From a bacterium (GTDB lineage: Bacteria; CAIWAD01), in the NCBI GenBank assembly GCA_030685015.1, contig JAUXWS010000060.1, forward strand, positions 1-62,861: DNA of 62,861 nt. The letters are read 5' to 3'. The notes under the pieces are model-generated. The model had not been told where the DNA came from. It made no database searches and worked only from the letters and a program-made list of their open reading frames with translations. This document shows, in pieces, positions 42,171-50,530 of the stretch. The stretch's first letter is position 1; the number at the start of each line of letters is the position of its first letter. A program made the position numbers and the translations under genes.

Positions 42171-42754
42171 GGATTCAGGGCCTGGAACTCACAGCGACGG
42201 TTCTTGGACCAGGCGGACTCGTCGTGACCCGGATCGACCGGACGGGACTTGCCGTAGGAGATGGTCTCGAAGCGGCCGGCGGTCAAGCCGAGACGCACGA
42301 AGTAATCCTTGACGGCATTGGCGCGCTTGTCGCCCAGGGCCAGGTTGTAGGCCACCGAGCCGTTCTCGTCGCAGTGGCCTTCCAGGCGGACGCGCAGGTC
42401 GTCCAGGTTGCGCAGCACGTCGCCATGACGGGCCAGCTTGGACCGCGTGTCCTCGCGCAGCTCGAACTTGTCGAAGTCGAAGTAGACGGCGGTCAGCGAG
42501 TTGATGGCATTGGAACGAGCTTCCCGGGCCAGGCGCTCGGCCTCGGCGGCGGCGCGCTCGGCGGCGGCCAGTCGCTCGGCCTCGGCGGCGGCGGCCAGAC
42601 GCTCGGCCTCGAGGCGGGCGGCCTCGGCGGCGGCGTCATCGTCAATGACCACCTGCTGCTCGGCGGCGGGCTTGGCCTTCTTGCTGCAGGAGGTGCTGCT
42701 GAATCCGGCCACGATCACCAGTGCGGCCAGCAGCGCGATCTTCATAGTCCTCAT
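42167..42754 (-). CDS. pal: Peptidoglycan-associated lipoprotein Pal
   Basis: The outer-membrane lipoprotein that binds peptidoglycan and TolB. The 195-residue protein has a signal sequence ending near SSTSC, an Ala/Glu/Arg-rich helical linker (AAAEAERLAAAERAAAEAER) and an OmpA-like domain: YFDFDKFELREDTRSKLARH, LEGHCDENGSVAYNLALGDKRA and KNRRCEF. The ATG at 42754 forms an ATGA overlap with the upstream oxidase stop and has AGGAG upstream. Usually pal lies after tolB; here it comes first, directly before tolQ. Confidence 0.95.
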   Translation of the reverse strand: MRTMKIALLAALVIVAGFSSTSCSKKAKPAAEQQVVIDDDAAAEAARLEAERLAAAAEAERLAAAERAAAEAERLAREARSNAINSLTAVYFDFDKFELREDTRSKLARHGDVLRNLDDLRVRLEGHCDENGSVAYNLALGDKRANAVKDYFVRLGLTAGRFETISYGKSRPVDPGHDESAWSKNRRCEFQALNP

Positions 42755-44151
42755 AAGCCTGTCTCCTCTCTTTGGGGCCAATCGAAGATTTTGCCCGGGT
42801 TCAGAATATTGTTAGGGTCAAAAAGCCGTTTGATATCCATTTGCAGTCGTTGGCTGAGCGGACTCAGCTCAAGCCCAATATAAGACTGCTTCCAACATCC
42901 CACACCATGTTCGGCGGAAATCGTGCCATCCAACTGGACAGCCAGCCGGAAGACCTCTCCCACCACCAACCACATGCGCCGGTTCTCCGCCGGGCCCGGC
43001 ACCGTACTCAGGACATTGACATGCAGGTTCCCGTCGCCGATGTGTCCATAGGCCAGGACGGTCAGGCCGGCCTCGTCCCCCAGCCGGCGACTGGCCGCCA
43101 GACATTCCTCCAGGCGGTCCAGGGGCACGGCGATGTCCTCGGACAGCTTCTGGACGAAGCGTTCACGCGTGGTGGTGGACAGGCGGCGCCGCACCTCCCA
43201 GAGGCGCTCCCGCTTCTCGCCGCCGTCGGCCACCAGCACATCCAGGGCGCCGGCATCCAGGCAGGACCCGCCCAGCAACTCCGCCTCGCGCTCCACCTCC
43301 TCCTCGCCGCCGTCCGCCTCCAGCAGCACGACGGCGCGGCAGGCGGCGGGCAGGGCGAGGGGCAGCTGGTCCCGCACCAGGTCGAGGGCCCGCTCGTCCA
43401 TGAACTCCATGCAAGAGGGGCAAAGGCCGGCCCGGAAGACGGTCGTGACCAGGCGTCCGGCGCTGGCCAGGTCCGGCAGGAGGGCGAGCAGGGTGCGCAC
43501 GCGGCGGGGTTTGGGCAGCAAGCGCAGCACCAGTTTGGTGAAGATGGCCAGGGTGCCCTCGGAGCCGATCAGCAGGTCGCGCAGGCTGTAACCCACCACG
43601 CCCTTGCGCGTGCGGACGCCGCAGACGACCGTTTCGCCGCTGGGCAGGACGGCCTCGATCTGGAGGACGTAGGGGCGCGTGGCCCCGTACTTGACGCAGT
43701 GGGGGCCGCCCGACTCCTCGGCCACGTTGCCGCCCAGGCTGCAGGACTCCCAGGAGGCGGGATCGGGCGGGTAGAAGAGCCCGTGGGCGGCCGCCGCCGC
43801 CTGCAGGGTCATGTTGATCACGCCCGGCTCCACCACGGCGAAACGGTTGACGGGATCGATCTCCAGAATGCGGTTGAAGCGCGCCATGCTGAGCACGACG
43901 CCGCCCCGATTGGCCAGGGCGCCGCCCGAAAGGCCGGTGCCGGCACCGCGGGGCGTGACGGGGACATGGTGGCGGTTGGCCCAGCGCATCAGCGCCTGGA
44001 TCTGCTCGACGGTCGTGGCATCGACCACCGCCTCGGGCAGGTGGGGCATCTTCAGCTCGTCGGCGGCGTAGGCCTGGCGGCGATCGTCGAGCACGAGCGC
44101 GGCCGCACCCACGGCCCGCTCCAGCTCGCGCAGCTGATCGGCTGTGATCAC
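42751..44151 (-). CDS. FAD-linked oxidase, GlcD family
   Basis: A 466-residue FAD-dependent 2-hydroxyacid oxidase or dehydrogenase. The FAD-binding PRGAGTGLSGGAL loop, the YPPDPASWESCSLGGNVAE segment, YGHIGDGNLHVN and SAEHGVGCWK are typical of glycolate/D-lactate oxidases. Such enzymes pass electrons from D-lactate, glycolate or similar acids to the respiratory chain, often with GlcE/GlcF partners that are not seen here. GTG at 44151 is the chosen start; a TTG at 44175 is possible. It overlaps pal by 4 bp, so it is transcribed with tol-pal despite an unrelated job. Confidence 0.88.
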   Translation of the reverse strand: MITADQLRELERAVGAAALVLDDRRQAYAADELKMPHLPEAVVDATTVEQIQALMRWANRHHVPVTPRGAGTGLSGGALANRGGVVLSMARFNRILEIDPVNRFAVVEPGVINMTLQAAAAAHGLFYPPDPASWESCSLGGNVAEESGGPHCVKYGATRPYVLQIEAVLPSGETVVCGVRTRKGVVGYSLRDLLIGSEGTLAIFTKLVLRLLPKPRRVRTLLALLPDLASAGRLVTTVFRAGLCPSCMEFMDERALDLVRDQLPLALPAACRAVVLLEADGGEEEVEREAELLGGSCLDAGALDVLVADGGEKRERLWEVRRRLSTTTRERFVQKLSEDIAVPLDRLEECLAASRRLGDEAGLTVLAYGHIGDGNLHVNVLSTVPGPAENRRMWLVVGEVFRLAVQLDGTISAEHGVGCWKQSYIGLELSPLSQRLQMDIKRLFDPNNILNPGKIFDWPQREETGL

Positions 44152-44236
44152 GGCCGGGTTCCGTCCCTCTTGCAACGGTCACGCAGTCAGCGGGGGCCCC
44201 TCCCCCGCCTCCCCCCGACGCCCTGGTCGAAGCGGC

Positions 44237-45475
44237 TCAGGTCCCGGGAAGGACGGGAAAGTCCTCGCCGTAGCGCTGATGGAGCGCGCGGATGAGGTCC
44301 TCTTCGTCGTGCTCCAGCCTGCGCTCGCGCCGCGCCTTGACCGTGCGGGCGGTGGCCAGGGCCTTCTCCAGGTCATAGGGGGCCAGGCCGTCCTGGGGGC
44401 CGCCCCACGAGAAGGGCGGAATCTCCTTGGGCGGGAAGCCGCCACCCCAGACGTTGGCGAAGACGCCCACCACCGTGCCCGTGTTGAACATGGTGTTGAT
44501 GCCCGTCTTGGCGTGGTCCCCCATCATCAGGCCAACGAAACGCTCGCCCGTCGCCACCGGGCGCCCCAGCATGCGCACGGTGACGGGGCCGTAGTTGTTC
44601 TTGAGGTCGCTGTTGTTGGTGTCGGCGCCCAGGTTGGTCCACTCCCCCAGGTAGGCGTGGCCCAGGAAACCGTCGTGCTGCTTGTTGGCGTGGCCTTGGA
44701 GGATCGACTCCGCCACCTCGCCCCCCACCCGGCAGCCGGGACCCAGATGGCAACCGCCCAGCAGGCGCGTGCCCGGCTTGAGGCGGGAGTCCTCGCCGAT
44801 GAGGCAAGGACCTTCCACGACGCAGAAGGGGGCAAGCCGCGCGCCCCGCTCGATGACGACGGGACCTGCCGCGGCGTCGATCACGCAATAGGGGGCGATC
44901 ATGGCCCCCGCCTCGATGTGGATGCGCTCCGCCGCCATCAGCCGGACGGAGAGGTCGACGTTCTCCGGCGGCGCCGAGCGGCCGCTTTGGCGCAGCCGCT
45001 CCTCCAGCAGGAGGAAATCCGCCGCGGCGGCGGCGGGCAGGGCGTGGATCAGGTCCCACAGGCGGCCGGCCAGGCACATGCCTTCCGGACTCTCCACCAC
45101 ATCCAGCTCGGGGCCGCCCTCGTCCAGGTCGGCCAGCCCATCGGCCGCCAGGCGGGCGGCCAGCAGGATCTCCCCCTGCAGCATGCCCTGCCCCGGCTCG
45201 AGGGAGAGGATCGCCTCGGCGTCCAGCTCAAGCAGGCGGCCGTTGACCATGAGGATGTCCTCGCCCTGCTCCAGCTCGGGATGGGGCAGCCCCAGGCGGG
45301 CCGCCACCGGCTGGAGCGGCCCCCGGCAGAGGCCGCCCGTCGCCTCCAGGCCCAGGCGCCATTCAATGCGCTGGCGCAGCGTGCCCAGCCCGGTGCGCAG
45401 CTCCCAGACGGGGCGCAGTTCGGTCAAGGGGTAGAAGTCGCGGACGCAGGGGTCCTCGAAGAGGATCAGTCTCAT
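44237..45475 (-). CDS. GlmU-like putative sugar nucleotidyltransferase with left-handed beta-helix
   Basis: A 412-residue protein. The N-terminus RLILFEDPCVRDFYPLTEL-RPVWELRTG matches the FCB 'putative sugar nucleotidyltransferase' family and lacks the canonical LAAGxGTRM pyrophosphorylase loop. From about residue 180 it has hexapeptide-repeat beta-helix sequence (IHIEAGAMIAPYCVIDAAAG, GPCLIGEDSRLKPGTRLLGG) ending in LKNNYGPVTVRMLG and MMGDHAKTGINTMFNTGTVV. It may activate or acetylate a sugar for cell-wall or LPS synthesis, but catalysis by the N-domain is doubtful. The ATG overlaps the parB stop as ATGA. Confidence 0.82.
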   Translation of the reverse strand: MRLILFEDPCVRDFYPLTELRPVWELRTGLGTLRQRIEWRLGLEATGGLCRGPLQPVAARLGLPHPELEQGEDILMVNGRLLELDAEAILSLEPGQGMLQGEILLAARLAADGLADLDEGGPELDVVESPEGMCLAGRLWDLIHALPAAAAADFLLLEERLRQSGRSAPPENVDLSVRLMAAERIHIEAGAMIAPYCVIDAAAGPVVIERGARLAPFCVVEGPCLIGEDSRLKPGTRLLGGCHLGPGCRVGGEVAESILQGHANKQHDGFLGHAYLGEWTNLGADTNNSDLKNNYGPVTVRMLGRPVATGERFVGLMMGDHAKTGINTMFNTGTVVGVFANVWGGGFPPKEIPPFSWGGPQDGLAPYDLEKALATARTVKARRERRLEHDEEDLIRALHQRYGEDFPVLPGT

Positions 45476-46353
45476 GCCTCATCCATGCTTTGCAGCAGCT
45501 CGACCAGGCGGTCCAGCTCCTCGCGGGTGTGGTAGTCGATGCGGATCTGGCCGCGGTTGCGGTTGGGGCTGATGGAGACGCGCGCGCCCAGCGCGCCGCC
45601 CAGGCTCTCCTCCGCCTGCAGGATGTCGAAGGGCTTGACCACGGCGGGGGCCGGGCCCTCCTCGCGCTGGCGGCGGACCAGCTCCTCCAGTTGGCGGACG
45701 GAGAGATCGCGCTTCACGCAGATCTGCCAGAGCCGGATCTTCTCGTCGTCGGTGGCCAGCCCGAGCAGGACCTTGGCGTGCCCGTAGCTGATCTTGCCCT
45801 CCTTGAGGCTGACCTTGACCACGGTGGGCAACTTGTTGAGGCGCAGCAGGTTGCCCACTGCCGGGCGGCTCATGCCCAGACTCTGTCCCAGCTCGTCCTG
45901 GGTGAGGCCGTGCTCCTCGATCAGGGTGCGCAGCGCGGCGGCCAGGTCCAGGGGCGGCAGGTCCTCGCGCTGGATGTTCTCGAGCAGGGCGAGGCGCATC
46001 AGGCCCGCCTCGTCGGGGCGCTCCCGCACCAGGGCGGGGATATGGCGCAGCCCGGCCAGCTGACAGGCGCGCCAGCGGCGCTCCCCGGCGATCAGCGTGT
46101 AGAGGCCGCCATCCTCGAAGACAAGGACGGGCTGCAGCACGCCATTGGCGCGGATGGACTGGGCCAGCTCCTCCAGCTCGACCGGCTCGAACTCGCGCCG
46201 GGGCTGGTGGCGGTTGCGGTTGATCAGCTCGAGGGGCAACTGCAGCACGCGCCCGACGGCCGCCTCGCCGCCGCCCGACTCCTCGGGCGACCCCCCGGAG
46301 GGCTTCTGGATGAGGGCGGAGAGGCCCTTACCCAGTGATTTGGACCGATTCAT
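45472..46353 (-). CDS. parB: Chromosome-partitioning protein ParB
   Basis: Binds parS sites and spreads as a CTP-dependent clamp to segregate the origin. The 293-residue protein has the N-terminal SLGKGLSALI motif that contacts ParA, HQPRREFEP, the CTP-site GERRWRACQLAGL, and the helix-turn-helix LTQDELGQSLGMSRPAVGNLLRL. Its start lies inside the 3' end of parA (26-bp overlap). No parS sequence (TGTTTCACGTGAAACA type) was noticed in the window. Confidence 0.95.
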   Translation of the reverse strand: MNRSKSLGKGLSALIQKPSGGSPEESGGGEAAVGRVLQLPLELINRNRHQPRREFEPVELEELAQSIRANGVLQPVLVFEDGGLYTLIAGERRWRACQLAGLRHIPALVRERPDEAGLMRLALLENIQREDLPPLDLAAALRTLIEEHGLTQDELGQSLGMSRPAVGNLLRLNKLPTVVKVSLKEGKISYGHAKVLLGLATDDEKIRLWQICVKRDLSVRQLEELVRRQREEGPAPAVVKPFDILQAEESLGGALGARVSISPNRNRGQIRIDYHTREELDRLVELLQSMDEA

Positions 46354-47104
46354 CGAGGATCTCCTGGGCCAGGGCGATGTAGTTCTGGCTGCCCGGGCTG
46401 CCCACGTCGTACAGCAGGATGGGCTTGCCGTGGCTGGGCGCCTCCCCCAGCTTCACGTTGCGCCGGATGATGCTCTTGTACATGCGGTCGCCGAAATGGT
46501 CCTCCACCTCCTTGCGCACCATGTTGCAGAGGTTGAGGCGGCTGTCGTACATGGTGAGCACCACCCCCCGCACGATGAGCCGCGGGTTGAGGCTCTCGCG
46601 CACCAGTTCGATCGTGTTGAGCAGCTGGCTGAGGCCCTCCAGGGCGTAGTACTCGGCCTGGATGGGAATGATGACGCCGTCGGCGGCGCAGAGGGTGTTG
46701 ACCGTGAGCAGGCTGAGCGAGGGCGGACAGTCGATCAGGATGTACTCGTAGTCCGCCGCCAGGACGGCCAGGGCCTTCTTCAGGCGGTACTCGCGGCCCA
46801 GGGCGGCCACCAGCTCCACCTCGGCGCCCACCAGGCGCATGGAGCTGGGCAGCACGTCCAGGCCCTCGAGCTGGGAGCGGACCACCGCCTCCCGCGCCTG
46901 GGCCGGCTCCAGCAGACACTCATAGATGCAGGCCCGGGATTCGTCCCGCTCCAGCCCGATGCCGCTGGTGGCGTTGGCCTGCGGATCCATGTCCACCAGC
47001 AGCACGCGCCGCTCGGAGACGGCCAGGCAGGCGGCCAGGTTGACGGCGGTGGTGGTCTTCCCCACCCCGCCCTTCTGATTGGAGAAGGCGATGATGTCGG
47101 CCAT
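46328..47104 (-). CDS. parA: Chromosome-partitioning ATPase ParA (Soj)
   Basis: A deviant-Walker ATPase that moves ParB-origin complexes over the nucleoid. The 258-residue protein has SNQKGGVGKTTTAVNLAA (Walker A, residues 8-24, with Lys11 and Lys16), VDMDPQANATSGIG (A' box) and YILIDCPPSLSLLT (B box). The ATG at 47104 is preceded by TATATTCGGCC with no ribosome site, the same arrangement as at the deacetylase gene, suggesting a leaderless message. It is the first gene of parA-parB-glmU-like-glcD-pal-tol. Confidence 0.96.
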   Translation of the reverse strand: MADIIAFSNQKGGVGKTTTAVNLAACLAVSERRVLLVDMDPQANATSGIGLERDESRACIYECLLEPAQAREAVVRSQLEGLDVLPSSMRLVGAEVELVAALGREYRLKKALAVLAADYEYILIDCPPSLSLLTVNTLCAADGVIIPIQAEYYALEGLSQLLNTIELVRESLNPRLIVRGVVLTMYDSRLNLCNMVRKEVEDHFGDRMYKSIIRRNVKLGEAPSHGKPILLYDVGSPGSQNYIALAQEILDESVQITG

Positions 47105-47115
47105 GGCCGAATATA
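47105..47115 (-). promoter_or_regulatory. Possible leaderless promoter of parA
   Basis: The minus strand reads TATATT-CGGCC-ATG: a -10-like hexamer five bases before the parA start codon and no Shine-Dalgarno. Transcription starting at or near the ATG would give a leaderless mRNA. The same TA-box-CGGCC-ATG arrangement occurs at 5860-5870. Confidence 0.4.
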
Positions 47116-47161
47116 GGAAAGGCCTCCACCCGTCCCTCTAGGCGCGGCGGGCGCGGTGGCG

Positions 47162-48163
47162 TCACTCGAAGAGGCGGACGAAGCTGTCGAAGGTCTCGCG
47201 GTTGTGCTCGTTGACCATCTCGCGCTGGATGATGCGCAGGGCTTGGTAGGGACTGACGCTGGTCTTGTAGGGCCGCACCGAGGTGAGGGCGTCGTAGACG
47301 TCGGCCAGGGAGCAGATGGCCGCGTAGAGATGGATCTCGTCGCCCTTCAGCCCGTTGGGATAGCCGCTGCCGTCCACCCGCTCGTGGTGCTGGGCGACGA
47401 TGACGACAGCCTCGGCGCTGAGGACCTGCGTCTCCTCGACGATGGCCAGTCCGCGCGCCACGTGGCAGCGCATCTCCGATACTTCCCGGTCGTCGAAGCG
47501 GCCCCGCTTGTTGAGCAGTTCGGACGGGATGCGCGTCTTGCCGATGTCGTGCAGGAAGAAGCCGGCCGCCAGCTCGTGCATGTCGTGGGCGTCGCTCTGC
47601 TTGAACAGGAAGCGGGCGAAGAGCAGCGACAGCGTACCCACGTTGACGGAATGGGTCCAGGTGTAGAAGTCATGCGTGGTGATGCGCAGCAGGCTGGAGG
47701 CCAGGGCGTCGTCGGACATGACGACGTCCACCAGGTCGGCCAGGCCCGTCTTGTATTCGGCCAGGCGCGCCGCCGTGGGCTCGCTCATGAGCTGCTTCAT
47801 CTGCTCGATGGAGGCGCGCTGCACGGCGCGGGCCTTGACGGGGGCGGGCAGGCGCTCGTTGCGGATCAATTCCCGGAACTCTTCGGTGATGAGCTTGTTC
47901 TGGTCCCACTCCCTGGGCGGGGCGATGTAGGTCTTGGTCTGCTTGAGCGGCGTGAGCGGCTGCCCCGCCGGCAGGGGGACCACGCTGCGCCCCGGATCGA
48001 CCAGCACCTGGTGGATGCCGGCCTTGCTCAGGCGCTCCACGTCCTCCGTCTTCCTTAGTAGAAAACGGTTGCGCAGAAAGGGGTGCTTGTGCCAGGGCGG
48101 CGGCAGCACGATGAAGTGCCCCGCGCGCAGGTCCTTGACGGACACCTTCTGCAGTCCGGTCAT
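47162..48163 (-). CDS. HD-GYP domain cyclic-di-GMP phosphodiesterase (DUF3391-type N-terminus)
   Basis: A 333-residue cytoplasmic regulator. The N-terminal 100 residues resemble DUF3391 (VSVKDLRAGHFIVLPPPWHK). The HD-GYP domain follows: HSVNVGTLSLLFAR, LHDIGKTRIPSELLNKRG, HVARG, HHERVDGSGYPNGL with the GYP motif intact, and DVYDALTSVRPYK. It should hydrolyse cyclic di-GMP and so influence motility or surface behaviour. The ATG at 48163 has GGGAGGAG upstream and a TACCATGG box about 36 nt before it. It precedes parA by 57 bp but may have its own promoter. Confidence 0.9.
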   Translation of the reverse strand: MTGLQKVSVKDLRAGHFIVLPPPWHKHPFLRNRFLLRKTEDVERLSKAGIHQVLVDPGRSVVPLPAGQPLTPLKQTKTYIAPPREWDQNKLITEEFRELIRNERLPAPVKARAVQRASIEQMKQLMSEPTAARLAEYKTGLADLVDVVMSDDALASSLLRITTHDFYTWTHSVNVGTLSLLFARFLFKQSDAHDMHELAAGFFLHDIGKTRIPSELLNKRGRFDDREVSEMRCHVARGLAIVEETQVLSAEAVVIVAQHHERVDGSGYPNGLKGDEIHLYAAICSLADVYDALTSVRPYKTSVSPYQALRIIQREMVNEHNRETFDSFVRLFE

Positions 48164-48588
48164 CTCTCCTCCCGGTGCAGGATCTCCTCCTGCCCAACCC
48201 ATGGTATCAAGCGGCCGGGGGGGTGCCGCCGGCTGGACAGATGTGCTCCGCCCGCATCCCTGTATCGGAAGGCGGCGAAGCGGAATTCACCATGGCGGTC
48301 CGGTCCGGGCCGGGGCCACGTCCGGCGCCACTTGTCGGATATTGAACAAAAACCGGTGGGGGGTGTCCAGGAGCGGACAGGCCCGGCCCATCATGCATGG
48401 CGGATAGTGGTCGACTTGTCAGGGAATCCAATATCCATCAATACTTTCACATGAGATGAACTGCACTGCGGTTCGACAGGCCCGCTTCTTGCGCAGGCGA
48501 CCATTCCGGTGCCAATGGGGGAGTCGCAGCCAGGATGGCTGCACTTCGGCACACACAGAACCATACTCTTAAAACGGTGGAGTCGAAC
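48164..48588. other. Divergent intergenic region between HD-GYP gene and plus-strand island
   Basis: No gene is seen in these 425 bp. It is less GC-rich than the coding parts, with AT-rich stretches near 48330-48350 and 48420-48460. On the left is the HD-GYP leader (TACCATGG box at 48199-48206, minus strand). On the right, TACTCTTA at 48564-48571 lies about 18 nt before the first island gene and could be its -10 region. Confidence 0.55.
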
Positions 48589-50085
48589 ATGAAGCAAGCA
48601 CTCTGTCTGACCCTTCTGCTGGGTCTGGCTGGTGGAGCCGCGGCAGGCAGCTACGCCGAGATGAAGGCGGGGATGGGGCCCGATCCTTCGCCCACACTCT
48701 CTTATCTGGCCACCTCCAATGGCCAGGTGGAGGTCCATGTGGCGGAGCTGGGCACGGACAACGCCGGCCGCTTCACCATCGGCACGGGCACGGGCGAATA
48801 CCTGCTCTACGGCCATGAGTGGGACCCCTGGAGCACTTACGTGCGCATCCGCATCGACGGCATTGTCTACGCCCCCGAGGGCGGCGGCAACTACGACGTG
48901 GCCATGCTGCCCAGCTTCGGACCGGCCCTGGTGGGAAGCACCATCACCACCTCATGGCAAGCCGAGGGCATCCTCATCGTCCAAAACCTGACGCCTGTCG
49001 TGATCGACGGCCAGGGCACCGTGGAGATCGAGTACGCCGTGACCAACCTGGGCAACACCGAGCGCGACGTGTCCGTCATGCTGGAGATGGACACCATGGT
49101 CAACTGGAATGACGCGGCCCCCATCTCCACCAGCAACGGCTACGTGGACGTGGAGACCTGCTACAGCGGCAGCATGGTGCCCAACACCTGGCAGGCTTTC
49201 GAGGAAGGCCCGAACCAGGATCCCTCCCTGCTGGTGGGCTGCGGCATCCTCAACGGCCACGGCGCCACCCTGCCCCACTTCGCCGCCTTCGGCGCCTGGG
49301 GCAGCGTCTACAGCGGCCCCTTCGATTACGTGTGCTCCGGACTGCAGTACTGGGACAGCGGCTGCCTCCTGCGCTGGAACGCGGGTTATCTCAACCCCGG
49401 CGCCGGCGTCACCTACCGGACCTACTACGGCACCTGCACCACCATCACGCAGCCCGGCGAGCTGGCCCTCAACCTGGGCGGCACGGCCAGCCTGTCCTGC
49501 GTGGACGGGGTGCTGACGCCCAATCCTTTCGATGTCAACCTGCTGGTCACCAACACGGGTGGCGAGACCTGCCACGATGTGATCGCCACCATCACCCCGG
49601 GCCCCGGCCTGACGGGTGGTGATCCGGTCTGGATCGGCGACCTGGAGCCCGGCCAGGTGGGCGCGGCCTCCTTCTTCCTCACCGTGGCGGACAACTATTG
49701 CGACAGCTACGGGTATTTTCTGGTGGAAGTGTCCTCGGCGGACTGCGAGGGCAACGGGATCGGCCGCGAGATCTGGATCCCCTGCTGCGAGCAGGAGCCG
49801 GTGGGCGCCGATGAGCAGCCGCTCGCCTTCACCCTGGACGCGGCCTGTCCCAATCCTTTCAACCCGGCGACCACCATCTCCTTCACCATGATGGAGACCG
49901 GACCCGCCACCCTGACCGTCTTCAACCTGGCCGGCGCGCCGGTGGCCACCCTCTGGCAGGGGATGGCCGAGCGCGGCCGCCACACGGTGGTCTTCGATGC
50001 CGCCGCGCTGCCCAGCGGCGTCTACTTCTATTCGCTGGGCACGAGCCAGGGCGTGCAGACACGCAAGATGCTCCTGACCAAGTGA
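48589..50085 (+). CDS. Secreted protein with shared stalk and C-terminal sorting tail
   Basis: A 498-residue exported protein. It has a signal peptide (ALCLTLLLGLAGGAAAGSYA), an N-terminal 280-residue beta-rich domain without a known family (for example YLLYGHEWDPWSTYVRIRID and VEIEYAVTNLGNTERDVSV), then an Ig-like stalk (LLVTNTGGETCHDVIATITP), the linker WIPCCEQEPVGADEQP and a tail of about 90 residues of the type IX secretion/FlgD-Ig kind (ACPNPFNPATTISFTM, ending LPSGVYFYSLG...RKMLLTK). The stalk and tail are shared with the two RCC1 proteins downstream. It is probably attached to the cell surface or released. A terminator follows at 50141. Confidence 0.85.
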   Translation: MKQALCLTLLLGLAGGAAAGSYAEMKAGMGPDPSPTLSYLATSNGQVEVHVAELGTDNAGRFTIGTGTGEYLLYGHEWDPWSTYVRIRIDGIVYAPEGGGNYDVAMLPSFGPALVGSTITTSWQAEGILIVQNLTPVVIDGQGTVEIEYAVTNLGNTERDVSVMLEMDTMVNWNDAAPISTSNGYVDVETCYSGSMVPNTWQAFEEGPNQDPSLLVGCGILNGHGATLPHFAAFGAWGSVYSGPFDYVCSGLQYWDSGCLLRWNAGYLNPGAGVTYRTYYGTCTTITQPGELALNLGGTASLSCVDGVLTPNPFDVNLLVTNTGGETCHDVIATITPGPGLTGGDPVWIGDLEPGQVGAASFFLTVADNYCDSYGYFLVEVSSADCEGNGIGREIWIPCCEQEPVGADEQPLAFTLDAACPNPFNPATTISFTMMETGPATLTVFNLAGAPVATLWQGMAERGRHTVVFDAAALPSGVYFYSLGTSQGVQTRKMLLTK

Positions 50086-50140
50086 TATGGTGCCTTCGTC
50101 AAGACCTATGTGATGATGGCTGTGTCACATGTTGATTTCC

Positions 50141-50178
50141 AATCCCCCGGCTGCGCAAGCAACCGGGGGATTTTGTTT
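50141..50178 (+). terminator. Rho-independent terminator after first island gene
   Basis: Arms AATCCCCCGG (50141-50150) and CCGGGGGATT (50163-50172) are perfect complements around a 12-nt loop, followed by TTGTTT. It lies 56 bp after the stop codon of the secreted protein. Confidence 0.88.
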
Positions 50179-50367
50179 GGGCGCGCGAGTCGTCGACGGT
50201 GAATCTGACTGATATCCGCGGGTTGGCTACCGCACCTGCTGGTGTTCGTCGGGAGCGGCCTCGGTCTAACATCGCGAGTCGGGCACAGGGCCTGTCGCAT
50301 ACTTGAGACGAGGATCCTCCTGCCGCGTCACGCGCCCATCTTCTTTCTCAACACCTTCTTTTCTTCT

Positions 50368-50530
50368 TCAGTGTCCGGCCTCCAGCGCCATCAAAGCGGC
50401 CCAGATGAAGCCGCAGAGTTCCCGGGCCAGGGCAGTGACGGCCTTGTTGACGTGCTTGGTCTGGGCCAGGTGCCAGAAGCGTCGGCCGAGCCGATGCTGG
50501 GCCTTGAGGGCGGCGGCTGGTCCGCCCGCC
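50368..50530 (-). mobile_element. IS110-family transposase C-terminal remnant
   Basis: A minus-strand reading frame here encodes AAALKAQHRLGRRFWHL, then KHVNKAVTALARELCGFIWAAL. The pattern 'KAQxRLxxRF...NKAVxAxARELxGFxWAAL' is the C-terminus of IS110/IS1111-type transposases (DEDD-type recombinases). Only about 50 residues remain and no upstream catalytic domain or end sequences are recognisable, so it is a decayed fragment. It marks past insertion between the first and second genes of the secreted-protein island. Confidence 0.6.

Noticed and set aside
45472-47104. Search for a parS site near parAB
   Set aside because: No TGTTTCACGTGAAACA-like palindrome was noticed here or elsewhere in the window, so no site is claimed.
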